NCBI GenBank assembly: GCA_949948735.1
Contig: CATLGV010000008.1
Location: 62,001-126,000 of the forward strand
Origin: an uncultured Lachnospiraceae bacterium
GTDB taxonomy: Bacteria > Bacillota > Clostridia > Lachnospirales > Lachnospiraceae
Reading direction: 5' to 3'
Length of the DNA: 64,000 nucleotides
This document shows, in pieces, positions 17,315 through 26,274 of the stretch; position 1 is the first letter of the stretch; each line of letters starts with the position of its first letter. The position numbers were made by a program, and so were the translations under genes. Below the pieces are notes generated by a model, which saw only the letters and a list, made by a program, of their open reading frames with translations, ran no database searches and was not told the origin of the DNA.

Positions 17315-18847
17315 GTGGTGAAGAAAAAGCGATGGAAGAGAGCGGCATTTGTGTTTGCGCTTATACCGGTGTTCATGCTTGCCGGCTGTGCAGACCCGTC
17401 CGGAAGATGCTTCCGGGAGGCCTCTGCCGTTTTGGACGGAGGAGCGCAGGCGCTGAAGGCGGCTGCGTGGCAAAGTGTATCCGGGGTAACGGCGGCCGGA
17501 CAAAACGGCAGGCATTTGTTCGCCGAGGAAGGCACACTCTGGACGCATGATATGCGGTATGTGGAAGGCAGCTTTGAGTATGTGGAGGATACGGAGACGC
17601 TGTGGCAGTGGGAGTGCGGTAAGCTGGTGAAAAGGCGGACATGCGTTTTTACTGAGAGTGAAGCGGGCGTGCAGATAACCTGTTATGAGACAGGACGTGC
17701 AAAAGCGCTGTTTTCGGAGTTTATCCGTGCCGAGGAGTGGGGTCAGAGCGCGGAGCGCGTACAGCGGCTGTACGAGACCTTTTATGACGGGCTGGCGCCC
17801 GGGGAGGCCTATGCGCTACGCCATGTCAGGAAAGGCGAACAGGAATATATACCGCAGGCGCTTGCGGACGGGCTTGCGGAGGCGATGCTTGCGGGAACGG
17901 ATGCGTCGTATCTGGATGCCCTGCGTGTCGGCAGTATGCTTACGGCGGAGGAGATAACGGCGCTTGCAGGGGAAAGTGACGATATTCTGCAGGATCAGGC
18001 ACAGTGGCAGGATGCGGCCGTAATAGCGGCGGATATGGACAACGACGGCATTGAGGATCTTCTTGCGCAGTGCTATTACGGGGGAAGCCATGGGTTTGCG
18101 GATTATGTGCTTTTCCGGGGGCTTGCGGACGGAAAATATGCGGGGAGCAGCAGAGTAGAAGGCGTGGTGCAGGACTTCGGCGTGCTCCGCTATGCAGGCG
18201 AGAATTATCTGTGGCACAAGGATTTTGACTATGGAAGCAAGATCGACAGCGGATACACGCTTTCGTATTACACGGACGGCAGTGTGGCGGAGGTGCTGGA
18301 GCTTCGATTTGTGCCGCAGGCGTATGATATCCGGCTGGCGATGTGTGCGGATACGCGGTATCAAAAGCTGGCGGCGGGTACGATGGCGGCGGCCGTCTCC
18401 TATAAGGACCGGACAGAGGCGTATGAGATATTTGCCGGAAGCGCGGAGACGGAGGCCGGCAAGGACGCGGAGGAGCGTTTTTTATGCGATGTGGACAATG
18501 ACGGAGAGCAGGAGGCGTATACCAGGCTCATATGGACGCCGAGCAATCTGGGGACGGTGACGGGGATTAATTTTATCGGTGAAGAGGATGCGGGGCTGTC
18601 TCTGGTCAGAGAGGCTGCGCAAAGCGGCGCAGGAGATTTGATTATGCTGTGGTTTGACCGCTGCGGGGAGGAGACTATCCTGAACGCGCTGTGCCGGACG
18701 GGTCTGGACGACTTTGAAATCACGGGATATTTTGTCACGGAAACAGAATATAAGGCGGTGTATCACATAACGGCGGCAGCCTCTTATGAGGTGCGGCAGC
18801 GGCGCAGCGCCCCGTTTAGGGAGGCGTACCGGACGCCGTATGAATGA
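17315..18847 (+). CDS. Lipoprotein with two DxDNDG calcium-loop-like motifs
   Basis: About 510 residues. A basic N-terminus, hydrophobic stretch and lipobox LAGC show export and lipid anchoring. Two loops, DMDNDGIEDL and DVDNDGEQEA, resemble EF-hand/dockerin or VCBS calcium sites and suggest a beta-propeller or related fold. No enzymatic motif was recognised. Start: GTG at 17315 (or 17318) follows AGGAAAGGAAG; the GTG at 17276 overlaps the helicase stop but lacks an RBS and would lengthen the signal peptide. It overlaps or abuts queH downstream. Confidence 0.75.
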   Translation: MVKKKRWKRAAFVFALIPVFMLAGCADPSGRCFREASAVLDGGAQALKAAAWQSVSGVTAAGQNGRHLFAEEGTLWTHDMRYVEGSFEYVEDTETLWQWECGKLVKRRTCVFTESEAGVQITCYETGRAKALFSEFIRAEEWGQSAERVQRLYETFYDGLAPGEAYALRHVRKGEQEYIPQALADGLAEAMLAGTDASYLDALRVGSMLTAEEITALAGESDDILQDQAQWQDAAVIAADMDNDGIEDLLAQCYYGGSHGFADYVLFRGLADGKYAGSSRVEGVVQDFGVLRYAGENYLWHKDFDYGSKIDSGYTLSYYTDGSVAEVLELRFVPQAYDIRLAMCADTRYQKLAAGTMAAAVSYKDRTEAYEIFAGSAETEAGKDAEERFLCDVDNDGEQEAYTRLIWTPSNLGTVTGINFIGEEDAGLSLVREAAQSGAGDLIMLWFDRCGEETILNALCRTGLDDFEITGYFVTETEYKAVYHITAAASYEVRQRRSAPFREAYRTPYE

Positions 18848-18870
18848 TGGAAAGAAGGCAGGTAAAGACA

Positions 18871-19524
18871 ATGAACGCGGTGAGAAATTATCAGAAGGAG
18901 CTGGATAAGCTGCTGGAAGGGCTTTGCGGGAAAGAAGCGCCCACACTCTTTTTGCACAGCTGCTGCGCGCCCTGCAGCAGCTATGTGCTGGAATATCTGC
19001 GGCAGTATTTTCGGATTACGGTCTTTTATTATAACCCCAATATTTCCATGGAGGAGGAGTATCGCAAGCGGGTGGCGGAGCAGAAACGGCTGATTGCGGC
19101 CTACAATGCGCAGGGCGGTGTGGATGCCGGCGCTGCGGGCCGGCAGTGTTTCCCGATAACGGTGGTCGAGGGCGATTATGAGCCGACGGCGTTTTTCCAG
19201 ATTGCGAAGGGATTGGAGCAGTGTCCGGAGGGCGGCGGGCGCTGCTTTGCGTGCTATGAGCTGCGCCTGAGAAAGACGGCCGGGCTTGCGCGCGCGGGGC
19301 AGTATGACTATTTTGCCACGACGCTGACCATCAGTCCGCTCAAGAACGCGGCGAAGCTCAATGAAATCGGGGAACGGCTTGCAGCGGAATACGGCGTCGC
19401 CTGGCTGCCGTCCGACTTCAAGAAAAAGAACGGCTATAAACGCTCGATAGAGCTGTCCGCGGAGTACGGCCTGTACAGGCAGGATTACTGCGGCTGCGTG
19501 TATTCCCACAGAGAAGGGGATTAA
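18871..19524 (+). CDS. queH: Epoxyqueuosine reductase QueH
   Basis: Reduces epoxyqueuosine to queuosine in tRNA, the last step of queuosine formation, in organisms lacking QueG. About 217 residues with the family cysteine motifs: HSCCAPCSS near the N-terminus, CFACYELRLRKTA in the middle and DYCGC at the end, which bind an iron-sulfur cluster and a nearby metal. The ATG at 18871 is favoured by GAAGGCAGG 9 nt upstream; an ATG at 18844 overlaps the lipoprotein stop but has no close RBS. Confidence 0.9.
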   Translation: MNAVRNYQKELDKLLEGLCGKEAPTLFLHSCCAPCSSYVLEYLRQYFRITVFYYNPNISMEEEYRKRVAEQKRLIAAYNAQGGVDAGAAGRQCFPITVVEGDYEPTAFFQIAKGLEQCPEGGGRCFACYELRLRKTAGLARAGQYDYFATTLTISPLKNAAKLNEIGERLAAEYGVAWLPSDFKKKNGYKRSIELSAEYGLYRQDYCGCVYSHREGD

Positions 19525-19548
19525 GGAAACGCGTTAATCAGCGTTTCC
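19525..19548. terminator. Bidirectional terminator hairpin between convergent genes
   Basis: GGAAACGC (19525-19532) pairs with GCGTTTCC (19541-19548). The hairpin fills exactly the 24 bp between the queH stop and the stop of the leftward PstS-like gene. It lacks a long T-run on the plus strand. Confidence 0.7.
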
Positions 19549-21108
19549 CTAATGGATTGCCACATACCCGGTATCGGAAACGATTTGCTGCCCCTGCGGG
19601 CCGGTCATCCATTCCAGAAACGGCTCGATGGTGCCCTTTGTATCTGCCCGGTTCGCCACAGTAATGGCATAAAGCTGCGTAGTATAAGGGTATTCTCCGG
19701 ATTGAATCGTTTGAGCATCCGGGTAAAGGCCGTCCACAGAAAGCAGCTTAATCCCTGCCGCGCCTTCATCTGTTTGAGCCATCATAACCGTCGTATAATA
19801 ACGAAAGCTGTAGCCTAGGGAGGAAGCTCCGTTGTCATAGTCGGCGGTCTGCCTTACAACGCCGCCCATGGCTGTTTCATATTCTGATTCCAGAGGTTCT
19901 CTTAAAGGCGTGCCGCCCATAAAATATTCCATCATGGTCTGGGAACCGGAATTTTCAGGACGCTGAAAAGCAAGAATGCGCTGATTTTTGCCGCCGACGT
20001 CGCGCCAGCTGCTTATCCGGCCGGAATATATATCGCGAAGCTGCTCCGAGCTGAGGTTGTTCACCGGATTTTTTTCATTTACAAAAAAGACAAAGGCTTC
20101 TTTTCCGATGGGCGTTAATTTCAGCGCCACGCCCGCATCCGTGGCCATTTTAAGCTGCGCTTCGGAGGGCTTTGCGCCGAAGAAAATATCAATCTCCCCT
20201 GCAATCAGCTTTTCATAGGCATAAATCGTGTTGCTGAACTGAATGGGCATGACGGTATCCGACTTGGGCGCGCCCGCCTTTTTCTGAATTTCGCCGATAT
20301 TGGAATAGCAGGCGTTTGCAAAGGCAGAATAGACGGGATACGCCGCTTCGGCTCCGTCCATAATGGGCATTTCCTCCGGCTTATTGATGCAAAAGGAGGA
20401 AGGCTCCGCCAGCTTTGCCAGAATATTCTCCTCGTTTTCCACGGAATAGGGGCGCAAATCAATGCTGGAATACCCGCCCGCATAAGAGAAATTGTAGGAA
20501 GGCCGCGCCGTATCCACAATGTTTTCGCGATGTCTGAAAAGCATAAATTCACTGAACGCATAGGCGCAGAGGATAAGGGCAAAAAAAACTGACACCAGAA
20601 TCTTTTTATAAGAGGCGGCGTGCGTCGGTTTTGCACCTGTCCTTTTGGCTGAGAGCCGTTCTCCCACCGCAAAGCCTGAAATCAGGACAAAATCGTAGAG
20701 CAGATTCCAAAGCAGTGTGGAATGCCACAGGCCAAGTCCGGATAACTGTATGTCTGTCATGTGATCGCAAACAGAAAAGCCGAACAGATGAAAGGTCCAG
20801 AAGCCAATCAGCAGCGCTGCTATATCGCCGGTCGAATCCAGCGCGTTGCATATGCCCACATTTATTAAATACCATATAAGCGGCACAAAAAGCGGCGCAT
20901 AAAGACCAATCCTGCCGGCTGGAACGCGGAAACGCCGGGCTTTCCGGATCACATATCCGTATCCGCACATGATGAAAAAACAGGGAATCAACAAAAGCAG
21001 GGCATATACCGCCATCGGCATGTATGCGCTGATAATATCGCCCCAAAGCAACGGAAGCCCCGCCGTCATCAGCAGCGTAAATATCAGCGTCAGGATAAAA
21101 AAGACCAT
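19549..21108 (-). CDS. Membrane protein with a C-terminal PstS-like substrate-binding domain
   Basis: 519 residues. The first ~170 hold about five hydrophobic segments; another membrane segment (ILVSVFFALILCAYAF) near residue 170 leads into a ~320-residue periplasmic-binding-protein domain of the PstS type, with DIFFGAKPSEAQLKMA, FFVNEKNPVNNLSSEQLRDIYSG, PENSGSQTMMEYF and a final WMTGPQGQQIVSDTGYV. PstS proteins bind phosphate but are normally lipoproteins, and no pstCAB genes are nearby. The protein may be a membrane-held anion or phosphate sensor or scavenger. GAAGGGAAG precedes the ATG on the minus strand. Confidence 0.8.
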   Translation of the reverse strand: MVFFILTLIFTLLMTAGLPLLWGDIISAYMPMAVYALLLLIPCFFIMCGYGYVIRKARRFRVPAGRIGLYAPLFVPLIWYLINVGICNALDSTGDIAALLIGFWTFHLFGFSVCDHMTDIQLSGLGLWHSTLLWNLLYDFVLISGFAVGERLSAKRTGAKPTHAASYKKILVSVFFALILCAYAFSEFMLFRHRENIVDTARPSYNFSYAGGYSSIDLRPYSVENEENILAKLAEPSSFCINKPEEMPIMDGAEAAYPVYSAFANACYSNIGEIQKKAGAPKSDTVMPIQFSNTIYAYEKLIAGEIDIFFGAKPSEAQLKMATDAGVALKLTPIGKEAFVFFVNEKNPVNNLSSEQLRDIYSGRISSWRDVGGKNQRILAFQRPENSGSQTMMEYFMGGTPLREPLESEYETAMGGVVRQTADYDNGASSLGYSFRYYTTVMMAQTDEGAAGIKLLSVDGLYPDAQTIQSGEYPYTTQLYAITVANRADTKGTIEPFLEWMTGPQGQQIVSDTGYVAIH

Positions 21109-21302
21109 ATCCTACGCACTTCCCTTCTTTATCAAATTGCACGTTGCAACTTTTTTCTGTATCTTCCAAATGTGTGTTTTTTTATTTTATTAGAAAAGGC
21201 GATAGGGTGTCAATATGCAAAACGCCGAAACGGCGGTCCTTTTGGAGGAAGCGGCAGGTGTGGGCATGAGCGCGCGACCGGCAAAGGGGGCGAAGATTGC
21301 AG

Positions 21303-21331
21303 TGGAAAAAAAGAAGCAGGTTTGCTATAAT
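21303..21331 (+). promoter_or_regulatory. Probable argS promoter (extended -10)
   Basis: TATAAT at 21326-21331 preceded by TGC, giving an extended -10, with a weak -35 TGGAAA at 21303-21308 (17-bp spacer). No T-box leader (stem I plus terminator/antiterminator) is visible before the gene. Confidence 0.6.
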
Positions 21332-21369
21332 GGGAAAAGATAATAAAACAGGAAGGGTTTGGAGATACA

Positions 21370-23142
21370 ATGAAAAAAATACTGGATTTGATTTCGGAAG
21401 AGATGATGAACGCGTTTGAGGCGGCGGGCTACGACAGGGAGCTTGGCAGAGTGACCGTCTCGAACCGGCCGGATTTATGCGAGTATCAGTGCAACGGCGC
21501 GATGGCGGGCGCAAAGCAGTACAAAAAGGCGCCGATTATGATTGCAAACGATGTGGCGGCAAAGCTTACGGACAGCGCGGTATTTCAGACAGCGCAGGCC
21601 GTTGCCCCCGGTTTCCTGAATCTTGTGCTGACAGACGCGTTTGTCGGCGATTATATCAGGGGAATGCGCGCGGAGGAAAAATACGGCGTGGAGGAGACCG
21701 ACAGGCCGCAGGAGATTGTGATTGACTACGGCGGGCCCAACATCGCCAAGCCGCTCCATGTCGGGCACCTGCGCTCCGCGATTATCGGCGAGAGCGTTAA
21801 GCGAATCGAGCGGTATATCGGGCATCATGTGACCGGGGACGTCCATCTGGGCGACTGGGGGCAGCCGATGGGGCTTGTGATGAACGAGCTGAAGGCGCGC
21901 AGTCCAGAGTTGGTTTACTTTGACGAGAGCTATACGGGAGAATACCCCGCAGAGCCGCCCTTTACGGTGGCCGAGCTGGAGGAGATTTATCCCTTTGCGA
22001 GCAAGTGCTCCAAGGAGGACGAGCAGTACAAGGCGGATGCGATGGCGTGCACCTACAAGCTGCAGAGCGGCGTGCGGGGATACCGCGCGCTCTGGCAGCA
22101 TATTATCGCGGTTTCCGTGGTGGATTTGCGGCGCATTTATGACAATATGGGCGTTACGTTTGATCTGTGGAACGGCGAGTCCTCGGTGCGGGATCTGATA
22201 CCGGGGATGGTGGAGGAGATGAAGGCGGGCGGACATGCGTATATCAGCGACGGCGCGCTGGTTGTTGACGTGAAGGAGGAGACCGACACAAAGGAGATGC
22301 CGCCCTGCATGCTGCTTAAATCGGACGGGGCGTCTTCGTACGCGACGACAGATCTTGCGACGATTAAGATGCGTATGGAGCAGAACCATCCGGACGCGCT
22401 TATTTATCTGACAGACAAGAGACAGGAGCTTTATTTCCAGCAGGTGTTTCGCTGCGCGCGCAAGACAGGCCTGATCAAGCCGGAGACAAAGCTGGTGCAC
22501 ATCCCGTTCGGAACGATGAACGGGAAGGACGGAAAGCCTTTTAAGACGCGCGACGGCGGCGTTATGCGTCTTGAAAACCTGATACGGGAAGTTTATGACG
22601 AGATGCTGCGCAAGATTACAGAGACCCGCGGGGCGGAGAATGAAGAAGCAAGGCAGACTGCGGAAACGGTGGCATATGCGGCGCTGAAATACGGAGATTT
22701 GTCGAATCAGGCAAGCAAGGACTATATTTTTGATATAGACCGTTTTACCTCGTCCGAAGGGGATACCGGTCCGTATATTCTGTACACCATCGCGCGCATC
22801 AAGTCCATTCTCGCCAAATATGTCCAGGACGGCGGCGATTTGCAGGCGGTATATTCCTGTATCCCCGCACCGTCCACGGAGGGCGAGAAGCAGCTGATGA
22901 TGGCGCTTGCAAAATATAACGCATGCATCGAGGCTGCGGCACAGGAGTATGCGCCGCATAAAATCTGCGCGTATATTTACGAGCTGGCAAACGCGTTGAA
23001 CCATTTTTACCATGAGACCAAAATCCTTGCCGAGGAGAATGCGGAAAAGAAGGCGGGCTGGATTGCGCTCCTGCTCCTCACAAGGGATGTGCTGGAGACT
23101 GCGATTGACCTGCTTGGCTTTTCCGCACCGGAGCGCATGTAG
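21370..23142 (+). CDS. argS: Arginyl-tRNA synthetase
   Basis: Charges tRNA-Arg. 590 residues, class I. The HIGH signature is HVGH in IAKPLHVGHLRSAIIGESVKR near residue 136, preceded by the ArgRS-specific YGGPNIAKP. The C-terminal DALR anticodon-binding domain is seen from about residue 470 (LYTIARIKSI to LLTRDVLETAIDLLGF). No canonical KMSK is evident, as is common for ArgRS. It stands alone with its own promoter. Confidence 0.96.
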   Translation: MKKILDLISEEMMNAFEAAGYDRELGRVTVSNRPDLCEYQCNGAMAGAKQYKKAPIMIANDVAAKLTDSAVFQTAQAVAPGFLNLVLTDAFVGDYIRGMRAEEKYGVEETDRPQEIVIDYGGPNIAKPLHVGHLRSAIIGESVKRIERYIGHHVTGDVHLGDWGQPMGLVMNELKARSPELVYFDESYTGEYPAEPPFTVAELEEIYPFASKCSKEDEQYKADAMACTYKLQSGVRGYRALWQHIIAVSVVDLRRIYDNMGVTFDLWNGESSVRDLIPGMVEEMKAGGHAYISDGALVVDVKEETDTKEMPPCMLLKSDGASSYATTDLATIKMRMEQNHPDALIYLTDKRQELYFQQVFRCARKTGLIKPETKLVHIPFGTMNGKDGKPFKTRDGGVMRLENLIREVYDEMLRKITETRGAENEEARQTAETVAYAALKYGDLSNQASKDYIFDIDRFTSSEGDTGPYILYTIARIKSILAKYVQDGGDLQAVYSCIPAPSTEGEKQLMMALAKYNACIEAAAQEYAPHKICAYIYELANALNHFYHETKILAEENAEKKAGWIALLLLTRDVLETAIDLLGFSAPERM

Positions 23143-23311
23143 ACGGCGGAGTCCTTTATACGTTTGCCGTAAAATCAATCATATGATTCTATTCGACAAA
23201 TGGAAGTGCATGCAGAAGATACTTCTGATAAGGCACCGTGCGTATGCGTCTTTGGAGGATGCGTATTCTTTTTTGCAGGCCTGCCAGTCCGGGACTGTCT
23301 GAGGTGATTTT

Positions 23312-23902
23312 GTGATAAGAAAGCTGAGATACGGCAATACGAATACCTTCTTCATTCAGGGAACAGGCGGGGGCCTGCTGATTGACACGGATACTGCCGG
23401 CACATTGCCTGCATTTTATAAGGCAATGAAAGAACACGACATTAAAATCCGTGATATTTCTTATGTCCTGGCAACACACTATCATCCTGATCATATGGGC
23501 CTGATAAGCGCGTTAATAAAGCAGGGAATAAAGCTTTTGCTGATAGATACACAGAAGCCGTATGTTCATTTTGCCGATGAGATTTTTGGAAGAGATAAAC
23601 GATTAAAGTACGAGCCTGTCAATACGGATAACGCGATCATTATCAGCAGCGGGGAGAGTCGGGCGCTTCTTAAAAATATAGGCATCGCGGGAGAAATCAT
23701 ATCCACGCCAAGTCATAGTGCGGATAGCATATCCTTCGTTTTGGACAATGGGATTTGCTTTGTGGGAGATTTGGAACCTGTCGAATACCTTGATGCCTAT
23801 GCTGACAATGTGAAGTTAAAAAGGGACTGGGAGCTTGTGATGCGTTATCATCCTAAAATGATATACTACGCGCACGCAAATGAAAAATACTATAATGGAT
23901 GA
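23312..23902 (+). CDS. Metallo-beta-lactamase-fold hydrolase
   Basis: 196 residues. The zinc motif HYHPDH lies near residue 57 and further metal or structural positions follow in TPSHSADSISF and FVGDLEP. The protein is short for the fold, and substrate cannot be told. It starts with GTG at 23312 behind GAGGTGA. The 169 bp after argS hold no convincing gene. Confidence 0.85.
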   Translation: MIRKLRYGNTNTFFIQGTGGGLLIDTDTAGTLPAFYKAMKEHDIKIRDISYVLATHYHPDHMGLISALIKQGIKLLLIDTQKPYVHFADEIFGRDKRLKYEPVNTDNAIIISSGESRALLKNIGIAGEIISTPSHSADSISFVLDNGICFVGDLEPVEYLDAYADNVKLKRDWELVMRYHPKMIYYAHANEKYYNG

Positions 23903-23938
23903 GCTTTAAAATATCGGCTGCGGCGGGCGCGTTATGCG

Positions 23939-24000
23939 CTGTCTGCCTGCTGTATGGATTTAGCAGAGATTTTCCGTTTCGGGGAAGTCTCTGTTTTTTG
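23939..24000 (+). repeat. Dispersed 62-bp intergenic repeat with terminator, copy A
   Basis: Shares nearly its entire sequence with 45232-45294 (about five differences in 62 positions). The right half forms a hairpin: CAGAGA..TTTTCC pairs with GGGGAA..TCTCTG, followed by six T, so it can serve as a terminator for the upstream gene. The left half (CTGCTGTATGGATTTAG) is equally conserved but not part of the hairpin. Confidence 0.8.
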
Positions 24001-24161
24001 TTAAATCCGCATTGGAAGGTTTGCCGCCAACAAAGCCTATAAAAAAACCGCACCTAATTATAAAATAGTACACTGAAAAATTGTTTGAAAATTTCTATGA
24101 TGAGAATAGAGAATTTGATTGCGTCGGAAGGGTGTGGGGAGGATACGAAAGGAGCGGGTGG

Positions 24162-26246
24162 ATGAAAAACAGTAAATTGCCTGAAAGGACATGGAAGAAA
24201 AAACAGGAATGTGGCAGCAAAGAGCGGAAAGGGCTTGGTGTTTCTCTTTGCATACAGCTTATCATCGGATTTGCCGTACCAATCCTGTTTCTGATCGGAG
24301 TGGGAATCATATCCTATCGCAACGCATCTGCGGGCATGATTGAAAACTATGAAAATTCGGCCGTAAACGCGCTGGATATGACAATGGAATGTATGGAAAG
24401 AGGGTTTGCGCCAAGCATAGCCAATACCCTGGAGCTTGCAAACAATACGATGGTCTCCTCCTATGTACAGGGAGGATACGATTCGGACGGCTCCGCGCAA
24501 AGCACTGTAAGACAGTCGGTAGGCAAAGATATCATAGTAAAGCAGACCACAAATGATTTTATTGCAAACATACATATCATACCTGCCGGGGATATTTTGA
24601 CAATGACAACGTCAAATGCCTCCAACACAAAGGCGCAGGGATTTATGAAAAGGCTGCGGGAATCCGAGGACAGCATTATGCTGAAGGAATCGGGAATTGT
24701 CTGGGGAAGCGCCCATCCCTTTGTGGATGAAAAAATGGGCCTTTCCGGGGAGGACTATATCTTATACTGCAGCTGCCGTGTCGGTACGGAGGAAAAAGGG
24801 GGACTTGTCATTATTGACATCAGCGCCAGGGCAATCCGTAATTTAATGGAAAAACTGGATTTTGGCGAGGGAAGTCATATTGCGTTTATCACCGCGGACG
24901 GAAAGGAGCTGGATCTTGAGGAGGGCGTCCGGATTTCCGATATGGATTTTTACAATGAAACGGAGGAGGAAACCACACGGTATGTAAATTATAACGGAAC
25001 GGAATACTTTTATATGGTGCGCAAAAGCGATACGACCGGGGGGAGCTTTGTGGTGATGGTGCCCAAATCCTCCATCACGCAAAAAGCCGACAGCATAAGA
25101 AATATTACGCTGCTTATGGTGATACTTGCAGGCGCGGCGGCAATGATACTGAGCGTGGTTATTATCGCGGGAATCAGCGCAAACATCGGGAAAAGCATTC
25201 GTGCATTGGACGAGGTGGCGCAGGGAAATCTGACCGCCAAGCGGTTAAAAGCCAACAACCGTGAATTTGCGAAGCTTCACGCGGCAATTCAAAATACAAT
25301 CAGAAAAATGAGAGGACTGATCGACGCGGTAAAACGGGTGATTGGACTGGTATTCGCTTCGGGGCTTCAGGTGAATGAGGCGAGTGCGGATGTAAGCAGC
25401 ATGACCGGAGATATGCGCATGGAGATTGATGAAATCGGCCGCAATATTATAAGTGAAGATGCAGAAATCACTGTGTGCAGCCAGATGATGGAGGGATTAT
25501 CCGCTAAGATAAAGCAGGTAAACGCGAATATAAGGGAGATGGTCTCGTACATAGATACAACGCAGGAAACCGTATCATCCGGTAAGGACATGATACAGCT
25601 GATGACAACGCAATCAGGAGCCACAAGCCAGGCAACGGAGGCAGTGAAAGAACAGGTAAGCTCGCTTGGCGACAAGCTTAAGGATATTGTTCAGTTTGTA
25701 AATGCGATTAAGGAAATAGCGGATCAGACAAATCTGTTGTCCTTAAATGCTTCCATTGAATCGGCGAGGGCCGGGGAAAGCGGAAAGGGCTTCAGCGTTG
25801 TCGCGGAGGAGATTCGCAAGCTGGCGGAAAGCTCGGGAAAGACCGCGGAAGAGATTCGAAGAGTAGTAGGAGAAGTGGAAAATCATGCCTCCCGCACCTT
25901 TGATAAGGTACGGGAAGCGGAGGCGTACGTGGGAATCCAGGAAAAGACCGTACAGGATACGGCGAAGGCCTTTGACCGAATCAATGAATTTATTGCGGAA
26001 TGCATAAATCAGATGGAGGAAGTGGCAGTAGGAATCGAGGATATGAATACAGAAAGAAAAAATGCGCTTTCCGCCATGGAAACCATTCACAATTATTCGA
26101 AAGAGTCCGTAAAATCAGTGGATTCGGTAAAAGAAACGTTAAAACGGCAAATTGTCTGCGCAGAAAATCTCAGCCTGGAAGCGGAAGGATTAAAAGCGCA
26201 TATGCAGCAGTTAGAAAAAACCATTGCGGCTTTTCGGCTGGAATAG
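24162..26246 (+). CDS. Methyl-accepting chemotaxis protein
   Basis: A transmembrane chemoreceptor of about 694 residues. TM1 is around residues 27-49, an extracellular sensor (Cache-like in length, not typed) runs to about 312, TM2 around 313-335 is followed by HAMP, and the cytosolic coiled coil carries the CheA/CheW-binding hairpin [16 protein letters not shown] near residues 523-540. The ATG at 24162 has AAAGGAG upstream; the longer frame from 24081 starts with TTG and lacks a signal. It is 28 nt from the first phosphorylase gene and probably shares its mRNA, so a sugar or oligosaccharide ligand is plausible. Confidence 0.92.
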   Translation: MKNSKLPERTWKKKQECGSKERKGLGVSLCIQLIIGFAVPILFLIGVGIISYRNASAGMIENYENSAVNALDMTMECMERGFAPSIANTLELANNTMVSSYVQGGYDSDGSAQSTVRQSVGKDIIVKQTTNDFIANIHIIPAGDILTMTTSNASNTKAQGFMKRLRESEDSIMLKESGIVWGSAHPFVDEKMGLSGEDYILYCSCRVGTEEKGGLVIIDISARAIRNLMEKLDFGEGSHIAFITADGKELDLEEGVRISDMDFYNETEEETTRYVNYNGTEYFYMVRKSDTTGGSFVVMVPKSSITQKADSIRNITLLMVILAGAAAMILSVVIIAGISANIGKSIRALDEVAQGNLTAKRLKANNREFAKLHAAIQNTIRKMRGLIDAVKRVIGLVFASGLQVNEASADVSSMTGDMRMEIDEIGRNIISEDAEITVCSQMMEGLSAKIKQVNANIREMVSYIDTTQETVSSGKDMIQLMTTQSGATSQATEAVKEQVSSLGDKLKDIVQFVNAIKEIADQTNLLSLNASIESARAGESGKGFSVVAEEIRKLAESSGKTAEEIRRVVGEVENHASRTFDKVREAEAYVGIQEKTVQDTAKAFDRINEFIAECINQMEEVAVGIEDMNTERKNALSAMETIHNYSKESVKSVDSVKETLKRQIVCAENLSLEAEGLKAHMQQLEKTIAAFRLE

Positions 26247-26274
26247 ACACGAATAAAAAGGAAGGGATGGAATT

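Noticed and set aside
21109-21369. T-box riboswitch before argS
   Set aside because: No T-box core sequence or terminator/antiterminator pair was found in the leader.
21475-23178. 567-codon minus-strand frame opposite argS
   Set aside because: Shadow of argS; His/Arg-rich translation without any family motif.
23183-23302. 39-codon frame between argS and the hydrolase gene
   Set aside because: No Shine-Dalgarno, no recognisable motif and an odd composition; treated as chance.
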